The notes under the pieces are model-generated. The model saw nothing but the letters and a program-made list of their open reading frames with translations, searched no databases and had not been told where the DNA came from. The position numbers were made by a program, and so were the translations under genes. Below are positions 8,892 through 18,418 of a DNA stretch of 64,000 bases, piece by piece (the first letter of the stretch is position 1; every line of letters begins with the position of its first letter). The stretch spans positions 2,914,001-2,978,000 of the forward strand of contig NZ_CP132932.1 of NCBI RefSeq assembly GCF_040358985.1. Reading direction: 5' to 3'. Source of the stretch: Tunturibacter empetritectus. GTDB lineage: Bacteria; Acidobacteriota; Terriglobia; Terriglobales; Acidobacteriaceae.

Positions 8892-11240
8892 CTAGGTGTT
8901 CTCAAGAGTCAACGAAGGCGGAACGTCCGTCGGCTGAGACCCAAACTCGAGATTCGGTTTGTCACCCATCTCGAAGACGATGCGCGCGCCATTCACAATA
9001 TCCCGATGGTTGAACCAGGACTTCGTGTGCGGCTTTCCATTGAAGGTGACCGACTGAATATATTGATCGCTCGCCAAGTGGCGATGCGCAATAATCTCAA
9101 GCTGCTTGCCGTTGCCCAGTTGAACGTTGACCTGATCGAACAAAGGTGTCCCAAAGATGTAGTTGCCGCTCACAGGGTCGACAGAATAAAAACCCAGCGA
9201 ACTCAGGATGTACCACGACGACATCTGGCCCACATCTTCGTTGCCCTGCAATCCATCCGGGAGCGCAGCATACATCTTCTCCATCAACATGCGCACACGC
9301 GCCTGAGTCTTGTGCGGTTGGCCTGCGTAGGCATAAAGATAGGCGATATGATGTGACGGTTCGTTGCCATGCGCGTATTGACCCACCAGCCCGGCGATAT
9401 CTGGTGGAGCGTCGGCAGGCAGCGTCGAAGGCTGATCGAACAACTGATCGAGCTTCTCGAGAAACTGCTTCTGTCCACCAAGAATCTCAATCAATCCCGC
9501 AGCATCGTGCTGGATCCCAAACGTAGTCTGCCAAGAGTTCGACTCGGTAAAGTCGCGCCACTTCTTGGAGGTGCCCATCTCAATCGGATCAAACGGCGCA
9601 GCCCACTCCCCGTTCGCCAGCTTGGGTCGCGCAAAGTTCATGGAGCGATCGTAGTAGTTGCGATAGTTGCGCGATCGCTCCACCAGCATCGTTGCATCGT
9701 CCGAGTGCCCAAGCTTCTTCGCCACGTGTGCGATTGACCAGTCGTCATAGCAGTATTCGAACGTCTTGCTGACCGACTCTTCTTCGAGGTCGCAAGGAAT
9801 ATAACCCTTCGAGCGGTAATATCCGAGGCCGCGATAATCATCCACCATGGCGCGCTTCATCATCACCTTGTAAGCGCGTTCGTAGTCCACACCTGCAATG
9901 CCCTTATTGCATGCTTCTGCTATCACGGCAGCCGAGTGATATCCGGTCATCGTCCCGGTCTCGCAACCTTGCAGCGGCCACACCGGCATTCCTGCGGGGC
10001 TCTCCTCCGCCATGCGAATCAGCGCGTTCGCAAAGTCCGGCACGCGATCCGCGGACATCAGCGTGTACAGAGGATGCGTAGCTCGATAGGTATCCCACAG
10101 CGAAAACGCAGTGTAGTTTCGCTGCCCGTCACGAAGTTTGTGAATCTGCTTATCCATCCCTCGATAGCGACCGTCGACATCGTCGAAGAGCGAAGGCCCA
10201 ACAGAGGCGTGGTACAGCGCAGCATAAAAGATTCGCTGATGGGTCTCATTCTCAGTCTTGATTTTGATGCGCGAGAGCTGCTGATTCCACTTCTCCCTCG
10301 CGCTGCGGCGAACCTTTTCAAAGTCCCATCCCGGTAGCTCAACCTTCAAGTTGTTCGCAGCAGACTCCGCGCTGACGCCCGAGATCCCGGTCTTCACCAG
10401 AATCACTGGATCCTTCGCCGTGTCAAAGAACAGAACGCACTTTAGGGATTTGCCTGTCAGCGCCTGCGTCCCATCCTGTACCTCAATACCCTCCTGATAA
10501 AAGACGACCCGAGCCGGCTGCTGAGAGAACTTCATCGTGAAGTAGATCTGACGCCCATCGCCCCACGCTTTGGTGGTACGGCCTCCCGCGAGTGTGTCGG
10601 GTGCAGTACGTTCTAGCGAAGCGGTGACCACGGCAGACTGGCCGTTGTAGGCGTAGCTATGCTCAAGGTCGACGATGATATGGCCAGACTTCGGAGCATC
10701 CTTGCACGTAGGAAAGCTGTATCGATGCAGTCCGGTTCGCTCTGTGGCCGTCAGTTCGGCGCGAACTCCATAGTCCTTCAGAAGAACAGAATAGTAACCC
10801 GGTTCGGCATGTTCGTCTGCGTGGTCAAATCGCGAGCGATAGCCAGCGTCTGGATTACTACGCGGACCAGGAACAATCTTCGACTCACCGGTTCCAGGCA
10901 TCACCAGAAAGTCGAGCAGATCGCCACAGCCCGTACCGCTCAGGTGAGTATGGCTGAAGCCCATAATCGACGTGTCGGAGATGTGATAACCCGAGCACCA
11001 ATCCCATTGATCATTGAAAGTATCAGGACTGAGCTGGACCGCACCGAAAGGCACCGTAGCTCCAGGAAACGTATGTCCATGTCCGCCAGTACCGATCCGT
11101 ATATCAACCAGCGATGCGGCGTCGAAGGTCTCATCCGTCTTTCTGGACTTGTGGATCACTCTGCCAAACGCGCTGGTCTCAGTCGCACCCACCGCATACA
11201 CAGCCGAGACGCCGCCAAGAAATTTTCTTCTGGAAATCAC
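8892..11240 (-). CDS. Glycoside hydrolase family 92 alpha-mannosidase, Tat-exported
   Basis: GH92 enzymes are calcium-dependent exo-alpha-mannosidases. The family blocks are clear: HTFPGATVPFGAVQLSPDT, GFSHTHLSGTGCGD, the central TYRATHPLYTLM stretch and GNEPSHHIAYLYAYAGQP. A twin-arginine signal (SRRKFLGG) opens the protein. I place the start at a GTG at 11240, with GGAG 6 nt upstream and the Tat signal at once after it; an ATG at 11321 would add 27 residues ahead of the signal. The mature enzyme is about 750 residues, typical of the family. It faces a GH125 gene across a divergent promoter. Confidence 0.92.
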   Translation of the reverse strand: MISRRKFLGGVSAVYAVGATETSAFGRVIHKSRKTDETFDAASLVDIRIGTGGHGHTFPGATVPFGAVQLSPDTFNDQWDWCSGYHISDTSIMGFSHTHLSGTGCGDLLDFLVMPGTGESKIVPGPRSNPDAGYRSRFDHADEHAEPGYYSVLLKDYGVRAELTATERTGLHRYSFPTCKDAPKSGHIIVDLEHSYAYNGQSAVVTASLERTAPDTLAGGRTTKAWGDGRQIYFTMKFSQQPARVVFYQEGIEVQDGTQALTGKSLKCVLFFDTAKDPVILVKTGISGVSAESAANNLKVELPGWDFEKVRRSAREKWNQQLSRIKIKTENETHQRIFYAALYHASVGPSLFDDVDGRYRGMDKQIHKLRDGQRNYTAFSLWDTYRATHPLYTLMSADRVPDFANALIRMAEESPAGMPVWPLQGCETGTMTGYHSAAVIAEACNKGIAGVDYERAYKVMMKRAMVDDYRGLGYYRSKGYIPCDLEEESVSKTFEYCYDDWSIAHVAKKLGHSDDATMLVERSRNYRNYYDRSMNFARPKLANGEWAAPFDPIEMGTSKKWRDFTESNSWQTTFGIQHDAAGLIEILGGQKQFLEKLDQLFDQPSTLPADAPPDIAGLVGQYAHGNEPSHHIAYLYAYAGQPHKTQARVRMLMEKMYAALPDGLQGNEDVGQMSSWYILSSLGFYSVDPVSGNYIFGTPLFDQVNVQLGNGKQLEIIAHRHLASDQYIQSVTFNGKPHTKSWFNHRDIVNGARIVFEMGDKPNLEFGSQPTDVPPSLTLENT

Positions 11241-11378
11241 TGATGCTCCATAGATACTGAGTCGGAATGTTGAATCTAAAAACCAGTGTCGCTCAGACAG
11301 CCTCGCGTCTTTCACAAACACTTGCTCTATTGACGTAGACTAAACTGAACAGAGAGATAATTCGATCAAAATATTGAC

Positions 11379-11391
11379 TGATCATCGATCA
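11379..11391. promoter_or_regulatory. Inverted repeat TGATC-ATC-GATCA in a divergent mannosidase promoter
   Basis: The arms are exact complements. A direct repeat TCGATCAAAA occurs at 11362-11371 and again at 11385-11394 (23-bp step), overlapping the palindrome. The gap between the divergent GH92 and GH125 genes is the place for a shared operator. No regulator gene is adjacent, so the binding protein is unknown. Confidence 0.4.
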
Positions 11392-11484
11392 AAAAGTCAT
11401 CACTCTGAAGTGTTTTCGAAAAAGTAGGCTTTCCGTGTCGACGGACCATAGCCGAACCTTCTTATCCGGAGCTTTTGACCAAAG

Positions 11485-12933
11485 ATGAAAAACGATAAAA
11501 TCAGCCGCCGAGACATGCTCCGAATGACAGCGGGAGCCACAGCAGCTGCTACGCTTCAACCCTCCACCGTCTTTGCAGACGCACCGCCTTCCTCATTTCC
11601 CTCCAAACGGCCTGCCGTTCAGGACAGAAAATTTCACAGTCCAGCCGTCGAAGCCTACCTTACGAACACGAGCAGCAAAATCGGCGATCCCGAACTGGCA
11701 TGGCTCTTTGAAAACTGTTACCCCAACACACTCGACACAACTATCGAATTCGGCACCTTCGCAGGCAAGCCGGATACAGCAGTCATCACAGGTGACATTG
11801 CCGCAATGTGGCTGCGCGACTCCTCGGCCCAGGTGTGGCCCTATCTTCCGCTGGCTGCGAAGGACGCGCAACTTCGCCTGATGCTCGAGGGCATCATCCG
11901 TCGACAGGCCAGATGCATCCTCATCGACCCTTACGCGAATGCCTTCATGGCGAATCTAGACGCGCCGCCGCTCGAGTGGAGCAGAACAGATTCGACCGAG
12001 ATGAAGCAGGGCGTTGGCGAGCGAAAATGGGAGCTGGACTCGCTCTGCTATCCGATCCGTCTCTCCTACGGATACTGGCGCGCCACCGGAGACTCCTCTC
12101 CCTTCGACAAAACTTGGCACGCCGCAATGAAGCTGGTCGTCGAGACCATGCGCGTTCAGCAGCGCAGGCAAGGCCCCGGCCCCTATCACTTCCAACGCAC
12201 CTCAAAGACGCCGACCGAAACCCTGCCCGGCGACGGATACGGCGCTCCGGTACTGCCCGTTGGCCTCATCGCATCCGGCTTTCGCCCATCGGACGACGCC
12301 TGCACCTTCCCATTCCTAGTCCCATCAAATCTCTTCGCCGTCACAACCCTCGGCTATCTCGCGCAGATGGCCAACGAGATCCTCCATGACTCAGCTCTCG
12401 CCAATCAGGCGGACGCACTAGCAGGCGAGGTCAAGAAGGCACTCCAACAACATGCCGTGGCGCAGACCGCAGAGGGAACTATCTGGGCGTACGAGGTGGA
12501 CGGTTACGGCAGCCAACTTCTCATGGATGATGCCAACGTACCAAGCCTGCTCGGACTTCCTTACATTCACAGCTCACCCGACGCCGCGCTCTACGCCCGC
12601 ACTCGCAGCTTCGTCTGGAGCGAACGCAATCCATGGTTCTTTCAGGGAAGCGCAGGTGAGGGAATCGGCGGACCACACGAAGGCAAAGACATGATCTGGC
12701 CCATGTCCATCACCACCTACGCCCTCACCAGTCAATCGGACAAAGAGATCGCCCACGCCCTTGCCATGCTGAAACACGCCAGCGCTGGATCAGGCTTCAT
12801 GCACGAGAGCTTCAATCGCAACGACGCCACAAAGTTCACGAGAAGCTGGTTCGCCTGGGCCAACTCGCTCTTTGGCGAACTCGTCGCGAACGTCGCCACG
12901 ACCCGTCCTGCGTTACTTCAGGTAGCCCGCTAA
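11485..12933 (+). CDS. Glycoside hydrolase family 125 exo-alpha-1,6-mannosidase, Tat-exported
   Basis: The 482-residue protein starts with a twin-arginine signal (SRRDMLRM) followed by a hydrophobic Ala-rich segment. The body matches GH125 (formerly DUF1237): an (alpha/alpha)6 barrel with FENCYPNTLDTTIEF, the catalytic-region block GDIAAMWLRDSSAQVWPY, and C-terminal GMHES-like FMHESFNRND. GH125 enzymes remove alpha-1,6-mannose without metal. It is divergent to GH92 and would complement it on branched alpha-mannans or high-mannose N-glycans. It converges with the hut operon across 52 bp. Confidence 0.92.
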   Translation: MKNDKISRRDMLRMTAGATAAATLQPSTVFADAPPSSFPSKRPAVQDRKFHSPAVEAYLTNTSSKIGDPELAWLFENCYPNTLDTTIEFGTFAGKPDTAVITGDIAAMWLRDSSAQVWPYLPLAAKDAQLRLMLEGIIRRQARCILIDPYANAFMANLDAPPLEWSRTDSTEMKQGVGERKWELDSLCYPIRLSYGYWRATGDSSPFDKTWHAAMKLVVETMRVQQRRQGPGPYHFQRTSKTPTETLPGDGYGAPVLPVGLIASGFRPSDDACTFPFLVPSNLFAVTTLGYLAQMANEILHDSALANQADALAGEVKKALQQHAVAQTAEGTIWAYEVDGYGSQLLMDDANVPSLLGLPYIHSSPDAALYARTRSFVWSERNPWFFQGSAGEGIGGPHEGKDMIWPMSITTYALTSQSDKEIAHALAMLKHASAGSGFMHESFNRNDATKFTRSWFAWANSLFGELVANVATTRPALLQVAR

Positions 12934-12985
12934 CCCACACGCGGCTCGAGCAACATTCAAAGAAGCAACCAAACAGACGAAGTCT

Positions 12986-14122
12986 CTAGCCGCAAAGCTG
13001 CTTGATCGCCCGCCGCAAAATCACAACGCACTCCTCGAGCTCCGCAATAGGCACACACTCGCGTGGACTATGCGCTGTCAGCATAGATCCTGGTCCAATC
13101 ACCACTGCTTCAGCGCCCATTCGGGCAAGCCATGGTGCCTCCGTGCCAAAGGCGATAGTCTGGACCTCCGAGTCAGTCTCTTTCAACACAGCCTGAATCA
13201 CGGCACTATCGATGCGAGTCTCAAACCCGCCTTCCATCCTCAAAACCTCAACCTGTATCTTAAACCCGTCCCGGCTCTCCTCCTCGAAATGACGAACAAC
13301 CTCAAGCAGCTGCTCAAGAACAACCTCCGGACGCTGCGTAGGAACAGGTCTCCACTCCAACAAAAAAGAGCACTCAGCCGGGACAACATTCTTGGCCGTC
13401 CCTCCGCGAATCTCACCAACATTCAACGTCGTCCATGGCGGAGAAAAAGCATCATTCCGGTCCGCCATCAACTCCACTGCCAGATCCTCAATCTCTCGCA
13501 GCAACCGCGCCGCAGCAAAGATGGCCGACCTCCCAGCCTCAGGAAAAGCGCTGTGTGCAGCTCGCCCCGTTACCTTGATCGAAGCAAGACAATAGCCCTT
13601 CCCAGCGCGCGCAGGAGTAAGCGACGTAGGCTCCCCGACGATCGCGTACCGCGCACGAATCGCGTCAGCCTCAAGAAGAAAACGAGCTCCCCGGCAACCA
13701 ACCTCTTCATCCGCAGTAAACACTAGGCAAAGCCGCTTCTTCATCCCACCAGCATCCACCGACGCAGCCGTAGCAAGCACGCACGCAAGAAAACCCTTCA
13801 CATCGCAGGCGCCACAGCCATGCAGCATCCCATCCCGCTCACGCAGCGCCGTTGCGTCCGTCCATTCAGCGGCGAAGGGAACCGTATCCGTATGGCAGAT
13901 GATAGCAAGCTCCGCCTCAATCCTCCCCTCTCCCATCGGCTGAGGCGAGACAACAAGATTCACCTTCTCCACGCTCGCCTCATCGTCATAGCAAAACAGG
14001 CGAGAATGCCACCCAAGCGGTTCAAGAAACCTCTGAATCCACTCCACCACCGGGCGATTGCTCATGCTGGACACACTCGGAATCGCCACCAGCTCCTGCA
14101 GCAGTGCCTGTGGACGGATCAT
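12986..14122 (-). CDS. ArgE-like M20 deacylase at the end of the hut operon (candidate N-formylglutamate deformylase)
   Basis: A 378-residue M20 metallohydrolase of the acetylornithine deacetylase type. Visible zinc-site blocks are CHTDTVPF, GACDVKGFL and TADEEVGCRG, then GEPTSLTPARAGKGY and the dimerisation motif GRAAHSAFP. The start at 14122 overlaps the hutF stop by 4 nt (ATGA); earlier ATGs lie inside hutF. As the last gene of a hut operon that lacks HutG, it may hydrolyse N-formylglutamate to glutamate and formate. That role is inferred from position only; the sequence alone would be annotated as ArgE. Confidence 0.85.
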   Translation of the reverse strand: MIRPQALLQELVAIPSVSSMSNRPVVEWIQRFLEPLGWHSRLFCYDDEASVEKVNLVVSPQPMGEGRIEAELAIICHTDTVPFAAEWTDATALRERDGMLHGCGACDVKGFLACVLATAASVDAGGMKKRLCLVFTADEEVGCRGARFLLEADAIRARYAIVGEPTSLTPARAGKGYCLASIKVTGRAAHSAFPEAGRSAIFAAARLLREIEDLAVELMADRNDAFSPPWTTLNVGEIRGGTAKNVVPAECSFLLEWRPVPTQRPEVVLEQLLEVVRHFEEESRDGFKIQVEVLRMEGGFETRIDSAVIQAVLKETDSEVQTIAFGTEAPWLARMGAEAVVIGPGSMLTAHSPRECVPIAELEECVVILRRAIKQLCG

Positions 14123-15507
14123 AGCTCTGTCCCCAGCCGCGTCTGCACTCTGCGAAAAGCCTCCACGATCTCGTCCTGCAGCGCATGACATCCGCTGTCG
14201 ACGACGACCTTCCCATCGACGACAACATCCCGGATCGCCCGCGGAGACATGCTGAACACAATATTAGTCAGCAACTCATCAGGCAGACTTCCCGCAATCG
14301 AAGCCTCAGAGAGATCGACCGTAAAGAAGTCGGCAGCCTTACCAGCCTCCAGCGCCCCCGCCTCAACATGCAGCGATCGAGCCCCAGCGCGCGTCGCGAA
14401 GTCGAATAGCAGAACCGGCAAAGTTTCACCCTGTCGACCATCTAGGACTGCACGTTGCAGGTGTCGCAGACGCAAGTTCGATTCCAGCTCGCGAGCATTT
14501 TCCAGCGCATCCGTCTGCGTATGGCTATCCGTCCCGAACGCAATCGAAACCCCCGCATCGATCAAAGCATCCGCATCAAGAATCCCGTCCCCGAGATTTC
14601 GCTCCGTCGTAGGACAAGCCCCCACCGTAATCTTTCCGCGTCCCATCCGCTCAATCTCGCCACCCTGCACATGGATCGCATGGATCGCGGTAAAGTCCGG
14701 CGTCATCAGCCCAAGCTCATCGAGAAACGCAAAAGGAGTCGTTCCATACTCAGCAACGCAAGCCTCAATCTCCGCAGGCTGTTCTGCAACGTGCATATGC
14801 ATCGGCAGACCATGCGTCTGCGCCCAGTTCGAAACAGCCTTGAGATAGTCACGCGGAACAGCCCGGACACTATGCGGAGCAAGCCCAAAGCTAACCGTCG
14901 AAGACATCGCAGCAATCTCACTCCGCAACGTCTCCGAATCACGCAAAAATCTCTCCACATCCGGCTCGATAAAACGGATCTGCCCAGAGTCCGGAAGAAG
15001 CGTGAAGCCCGCCCGAACATAGGCGCACCGAAGCAGAACGATCCGTATCCCAACACTCTCCGCAGCGCGAATCACCTGCGTCGCCAGCAGATTCGGATCG
15101 GCATAGGCTTCACCCGCCGGTGTGCGGTGAAGATAGTGAAACTCCCCAACGGTAGTGATGCCCGCAAGCGTCATCTCAAGGAACGCCATGCGGGCAACGT
15201 CGTAGATCTCCTCCGGCGTCAGCGCAAGCGCGCAGCGATACATAATGTTCCGCCACGACCAGAAGTCAGGTCCACTCCTGCGCCTCGACTCCGCCTTGCC
15301 GCGCAACGCACGTTGAAACGAGTGCGAATGAATATCGATCATTCCCGGCAACAGAGCACGACCTGGCAAACGCCGAACCTCGGAGACGCTGTCCGTCTTA
15401 ACGGGTCCAATCGAGGAGATCGTTCCGTCCTTCGCGACAACAACTTCATAACCACTCCGAAATCGCCCGTCGACATAAACAAGATCCGGCTGATAAGACA
15501 CGCTCAT
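14119..15507 (-). CDS. hutF: Formimidoylglutamate deiminase HutF
   Basis: A 462-residue amidohydrolase that converts N-formimino-glutamate to N-formyl-glutamate and ammonia, the fourth step of the five-step histidine pathway. Diagnostic blocks are the metal-binding HSHSFQRALRG, the substrate-side FWSWRNIMY, GEFHYLHR, HMHVAEQPAEI and FGTDSHTQTDALENARELE. The start overlaps the hutI stop by 4 nt. Family length matches. Confidence 0.93.
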   Translation of the reverse strand: MSVSYQPDLVYVDGRFRSGYEVVVAKDGTISSIGPVKTDSVSEVRRLPGRALLPGMIDIHSHSFQRALRGKAESRRRSGPDFWSWRNIMYRCALALTPEEIYDVARMAFLEMTLAGITTVGEFHYLHRTPAGEAYADPNLLATQVIRAAESVGIRIVLLRCAYVRAGFTLLPDSGQIRFIEPDVERFLRDSETLRSEIAAMSSTVSFGLAPHSVRAVPRDYLKAVSNWAQTHGLPMHMHVAEQPAEIEACVAEYGTTPFAFLDELGLMTPDFTAIHAIHVQGGEIERMGRGKITVGACPTTERNLGDGILDADALIDAGVSIAFGTDSHTQTDALENARELESNLRLRHLQRAVLDGRQGETLPVLLFDFATRAGARSLHVEAGALEAGKAADFFTVDLSEASIAGSLPDELLTNIVFSMSPRAIRDVVVDGKVVVDSGCHALQDEIVEAFRRVQTRLGTEL

Positions 15508-16727
15508 GCAGCCTGCTTTCGTCCGGCGACCCAGACCTCACGCACCATATTTTGTCCAAGCGTGTAAGGCAGGTCTCGCCAGTCGGAACTCTCAAGCACA
15601 AGCAGATCTGCCTGCATCCCAACCTCAAGCCTCCCAACATTCGAAAGCCCAAGCGCCGCCGCTGCATTCACCGTGCACGCGGTCAGAGCCTCCGGCGCCG
15701 TCAGTCCATTCAGTCGCACCGCCAGGCCCATCGCCACTGCCGTAGAGAACAGAGGGCTCGACCCCGGATTCAGGTCAGTGCCGATCGCCACCGCAGCACC
15801 AGCATCGATCAGCGCTCGCCCTGGCGCAGCAGTAAGGCCGAGATGAAGACTCACGCCCGGCAGAATCGTTGCAATCGTCTTCGACCTCGCGACCAACCCA
15901 CACTGCTCGGGCGAACAGACTTCAAGATGATCGACACTCAGAGCTCCGATCTCCACTCCCAACTCCAGACCGCCCACCCGTTGAAATTGTTCCGTATGCA
16001 TCTTGATACTCAACCCAGCCGCCTGCGCACAAGCGAGCACGATCCTCGCATCTTCAGCGCTCCACGCATGATGCTCAACAAAGATGTCCACCGAAGAAGC
16101 GAGACCTCGCCTCGCAACCTCCGGTATCAACTTGTTGCAAATCATCTCACGATAAATTTGTCGCTCGCCAAGCTCTTCAGGACAAATGTGAATCAGCAAA
16201 GTAGGGACCAGGCGACTTCGAGTTTGCTCCTGCAGCAAACGAACAGCCTCAAGCATTCGCAACTCCGCTTCGAGCGTGTATCCGTAACCAGACTTCACCT
16301 CGATAGTCGTAGCGCCCGAACGCTGTAGTGCCTCGATGCGAGGCAACGCAAGCGCCGCCATCTCCTCACTGCTCTTCTCCGCGGTCTCACGAATCGTATG
16401 CCATATCCCGCCGCCCGCTGCGAGAATCTCTTCGTAGGTTGCCCCGTTACTGCGTGCTTCAAAGTCGGCAAGACGATCACCCGCCCACACTGCATGGGTA
16501 TGTGGATCGACGAGCCCAGGAACGACTGCGCGACCGCCAAGATCAATCACCGACTTAGCAGAGCCACGCCACTCACGCTCCGGTCCAATCCACGAGATTC
16601 CGCCCGCATCCACAGCAACTGCCGCCTCTGGAACAACTTGTAGTTGCCCCATCGCTGCCCCACGCTTCGGCCCCTGCCCAAACGAAGTGACCACCTGCGA
16701 GATCCCGGTCAAAAGCAACTCGCTCAT
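15504..16727 (-). CDS. hutI: Imidazolonepropionase HutI
   Basis: The 407-residue amidohydrolase opens imidazolone-5-propionate to formiminoglutamate. The metal site [12 protein letters not shown] is followed by [21 protein letters not shown], typical of HutI, then [15 protein letters not shown] and [12 protein letters not shown]. Both junctions in the operon are 4-nt overlaps (16724-16727 upstream, 15504-15507 downstream). Confidence 0.94.
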   Translation of the reverse strand: MSELLLTGISQVVTSFGQGPKRGAAMGQLQVVPEAAVAVDAGGISWIGPEREWRGSAKSVIDLGGRAVVPGLVDPHTHAVWAGDRLADFEARSNGATYEEILAAGGGIWHTIRETAEKSSEEMAALALPRIEALQRSGATTIEVKSGYGYTLEAELRMLEAVRLLQEQTRSRLVPTLLIHICPEELGERQIYREMICNKLIPEVARRGLASSVDIFVEHHAWSAEDARIVLACAQAAGLSIKMHTEQFQRVGGLELGVEIGALSVDHLEVCSPEQCGLVARSKTIATILPGVSLHLGLTAAPGRALIDAGAAVAIGTDLNPGSSPLFSTAVAMGLAVRLNGLTAPEALTACTVNAAAALGLSNVGRLEVGMQADLLVLESSDWRDLPYTLGQNMVREVWVAGRKQAA

Positions 16728-18418
16728 TTTGCCCCGGTGCCATCTGAACTGACGCTATCTGCACTTTGAATGCCCGGCCTATCGAGGCCACGTTCGGCCG
16801 CGATCCTGTGGGCCTTTTCGTACCCCGCATCGGCGTGGCGAATCACGCCCATCGCCGGATCGTTGGTCAGGCAGAGCCGCAATCGTTGATCCGCCTCCTC
16901 GCTGCCATCAGCCACAGCGACCAACCCGGCATGCTGACTGTATCCCATGCCCACACCGCCCCCATGATGAAAGCTCATCCACCCAGCCCCGCTGGCGATT
17001 CCTGTCGCAAAGTTCAGCAGTGCCCAATCGGAGACAGCGTCCGAACCATCCAGCATAGCCTCGGTCTCGCGGTACGGACTCGCAACCGACCCGGCATCCA
17101 GATGATCGCGACCGATGACAATCGGAGCCTTCAGCCGGCCATCCCGCACCATCTGGTTGAACAGAAGGCCGGCCTTATCTCGCTCCCGATAGCCCAGCCA
17201 GCATATACGCGCAGGCAGACCCTGATAAGCGACATGCTCTCCGGCCCAAGGAAGCCACTGATTCAACCGCGCATCCTCAGGAAAAAGTTTGAGCAGAGCC
17301 GCATCGGTAGCTGCGATGTCAGCCGGATCACCAGAAAGGGCAACCCACCGGAACGGTCCTCGCCCCTCGCAGAAAGAATCACGAATAAACGCAGGCACAA
17401 ATCCCGGATAGTCGAACGCATTGTTCACACCGGCGATCTTCGCCTGCGCTCGCAGATTGTTGCCGTAGTCAAAACAGATCGCACCCCGCCGCTGCAGCTC
17501 CAGAATTGCCTGAACATGCTGTGCAATATCGACGCGCACACGGTCGAGATAACGCTCCGGCTCCCGACTACGCTGCGCCGTCAAATCTTCATCTTCTTTG
17601 GCAATCGGCCAGTAGCCATAGAGCGGATCATGCGCACTCGTTTGATCTGTAACAACATCAGGCACAAAACCCAATCGTACGATCTGCGGCAAAATCGCTG
17701 CCGCATTTCCCAGCAATCCGATCGAAACCGCGCGGCCCTCCTTGCGTGCCACCGTTGCCCGCGCAATCGCATCTTCCAGCGACGTCGCCACCTCATCCAG
17801 ATACCGCGTAGCAATGCGACGCTGAATACGGCTCTCATCCACCTCAATACAGATACTCACTCCTCCAGCCAGCTTAACCGCCAGCGGCTGCGCGCCTCCC
17901 ATGCCCCCCAGGCCGGCAGTCACCGTAATTGTTCCCTTCAGCGACCCATTGAAGTACCTTTGCGCCGCTCCGAGAAAAGTCTCGTAGGTCCCCTGAAGAA
18001 TCCCCTGTGTCCCGATATAGATCCACGAGCCCGCCGTCATCTGTCCGTACATCATCAAACCTGCACGATCCAGCTTGTCGAACTCGTTCCAGTTAGCCCA
18101 GTGCGGCACCAGATTCGAATTAGCAATCAACACCCTCGGAGCCAGCGGATGCGTCTCCAGTACCGCCACCGCCTTCCCCGACTGCACCAGCATCGTCTCG
18201 TGGTTCTTCAGGCGATCGAGCGTCTGAACCAGCGTATGGTAAGCCTCCCAGTTCCGCGCCGCCTTCCCGCGCCCTCCGTAGACGATCAACTCCTCCGGCT
18301 TTTCAGCCACCTCCGGATCGAGGTTGTTCATCAGCATGCGTTTGGCCGCTTCCTGAATCCAACCCTGTGCTGTACGTACATTCCCGCGAGGTGCACGAAT
18401 AGGGGTGTAAACGCTCAT
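16724..18418 (-). CDS. hutU: Urocanate hydratase HutU
   Basis: This 564-residue NAD+-containing enzyme hydrates urocanate to imidazolonepropionate. It begins ARPRG-like ([15 protein letters not shown]) and has LEELIVYGG-like [16 protein letters not shown], the [12 protein letters not shown] nucleotide-binding block and the C-terminal [16 protein letters not shown]. The ATG at 18418 was chosen because it overlaps the hutH stop by 4 nt and fits the family N-terminus; longer versions run into hutH. Confidence 0.95.
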   Translation of the reverse strand: MSVYTPIRAPRGNVRTAQGWIQEAAKRMLMNNLDPEVAEKPEELIVYGGRGKAARNWEAYHTLVQTLDRLKNHETMLVQSGKAVAVLETHPLAPRVLIANSNLVPHWANWNEFDKLDRAGLMMYGQMTAGSWIYIGTQGILQGTYETFLGAAQRYFNGSLKGTITVTAGLGGMGGAQPLAVKLAGGVSICIEVDESRIQRRIATRYLDEVATSLEDAIARATVARKEGRAVSIGLLGNAAAILPQIVRLGFVPDVVTDQTSAHDPLYGYWPIAKEDEDLTAQRSREPERYLDRVRVDIAQHVQAILELQRRGAICFDYGNNLRAQAKIAGVNNAFDYPGFVPAFIRDSFCEGRGPFRWVALSGDPADIAATDAALLKLFPEDARLNQWLPWAGEHVAYQGLPARICWLGYRERDKAGLLFNQMVRDGRLKAPIVIGRDHLDAGSVASPYRETEAMLDGSDAVSDWALLNFATGIASGAGWMSFHHGGGVGMGYSQHAGLVAVADGSEEADQRLRLCLTNDPAMGVIRHADAGYEKAHRIAAERGLDRPGIQSADSVSSDGTGAK

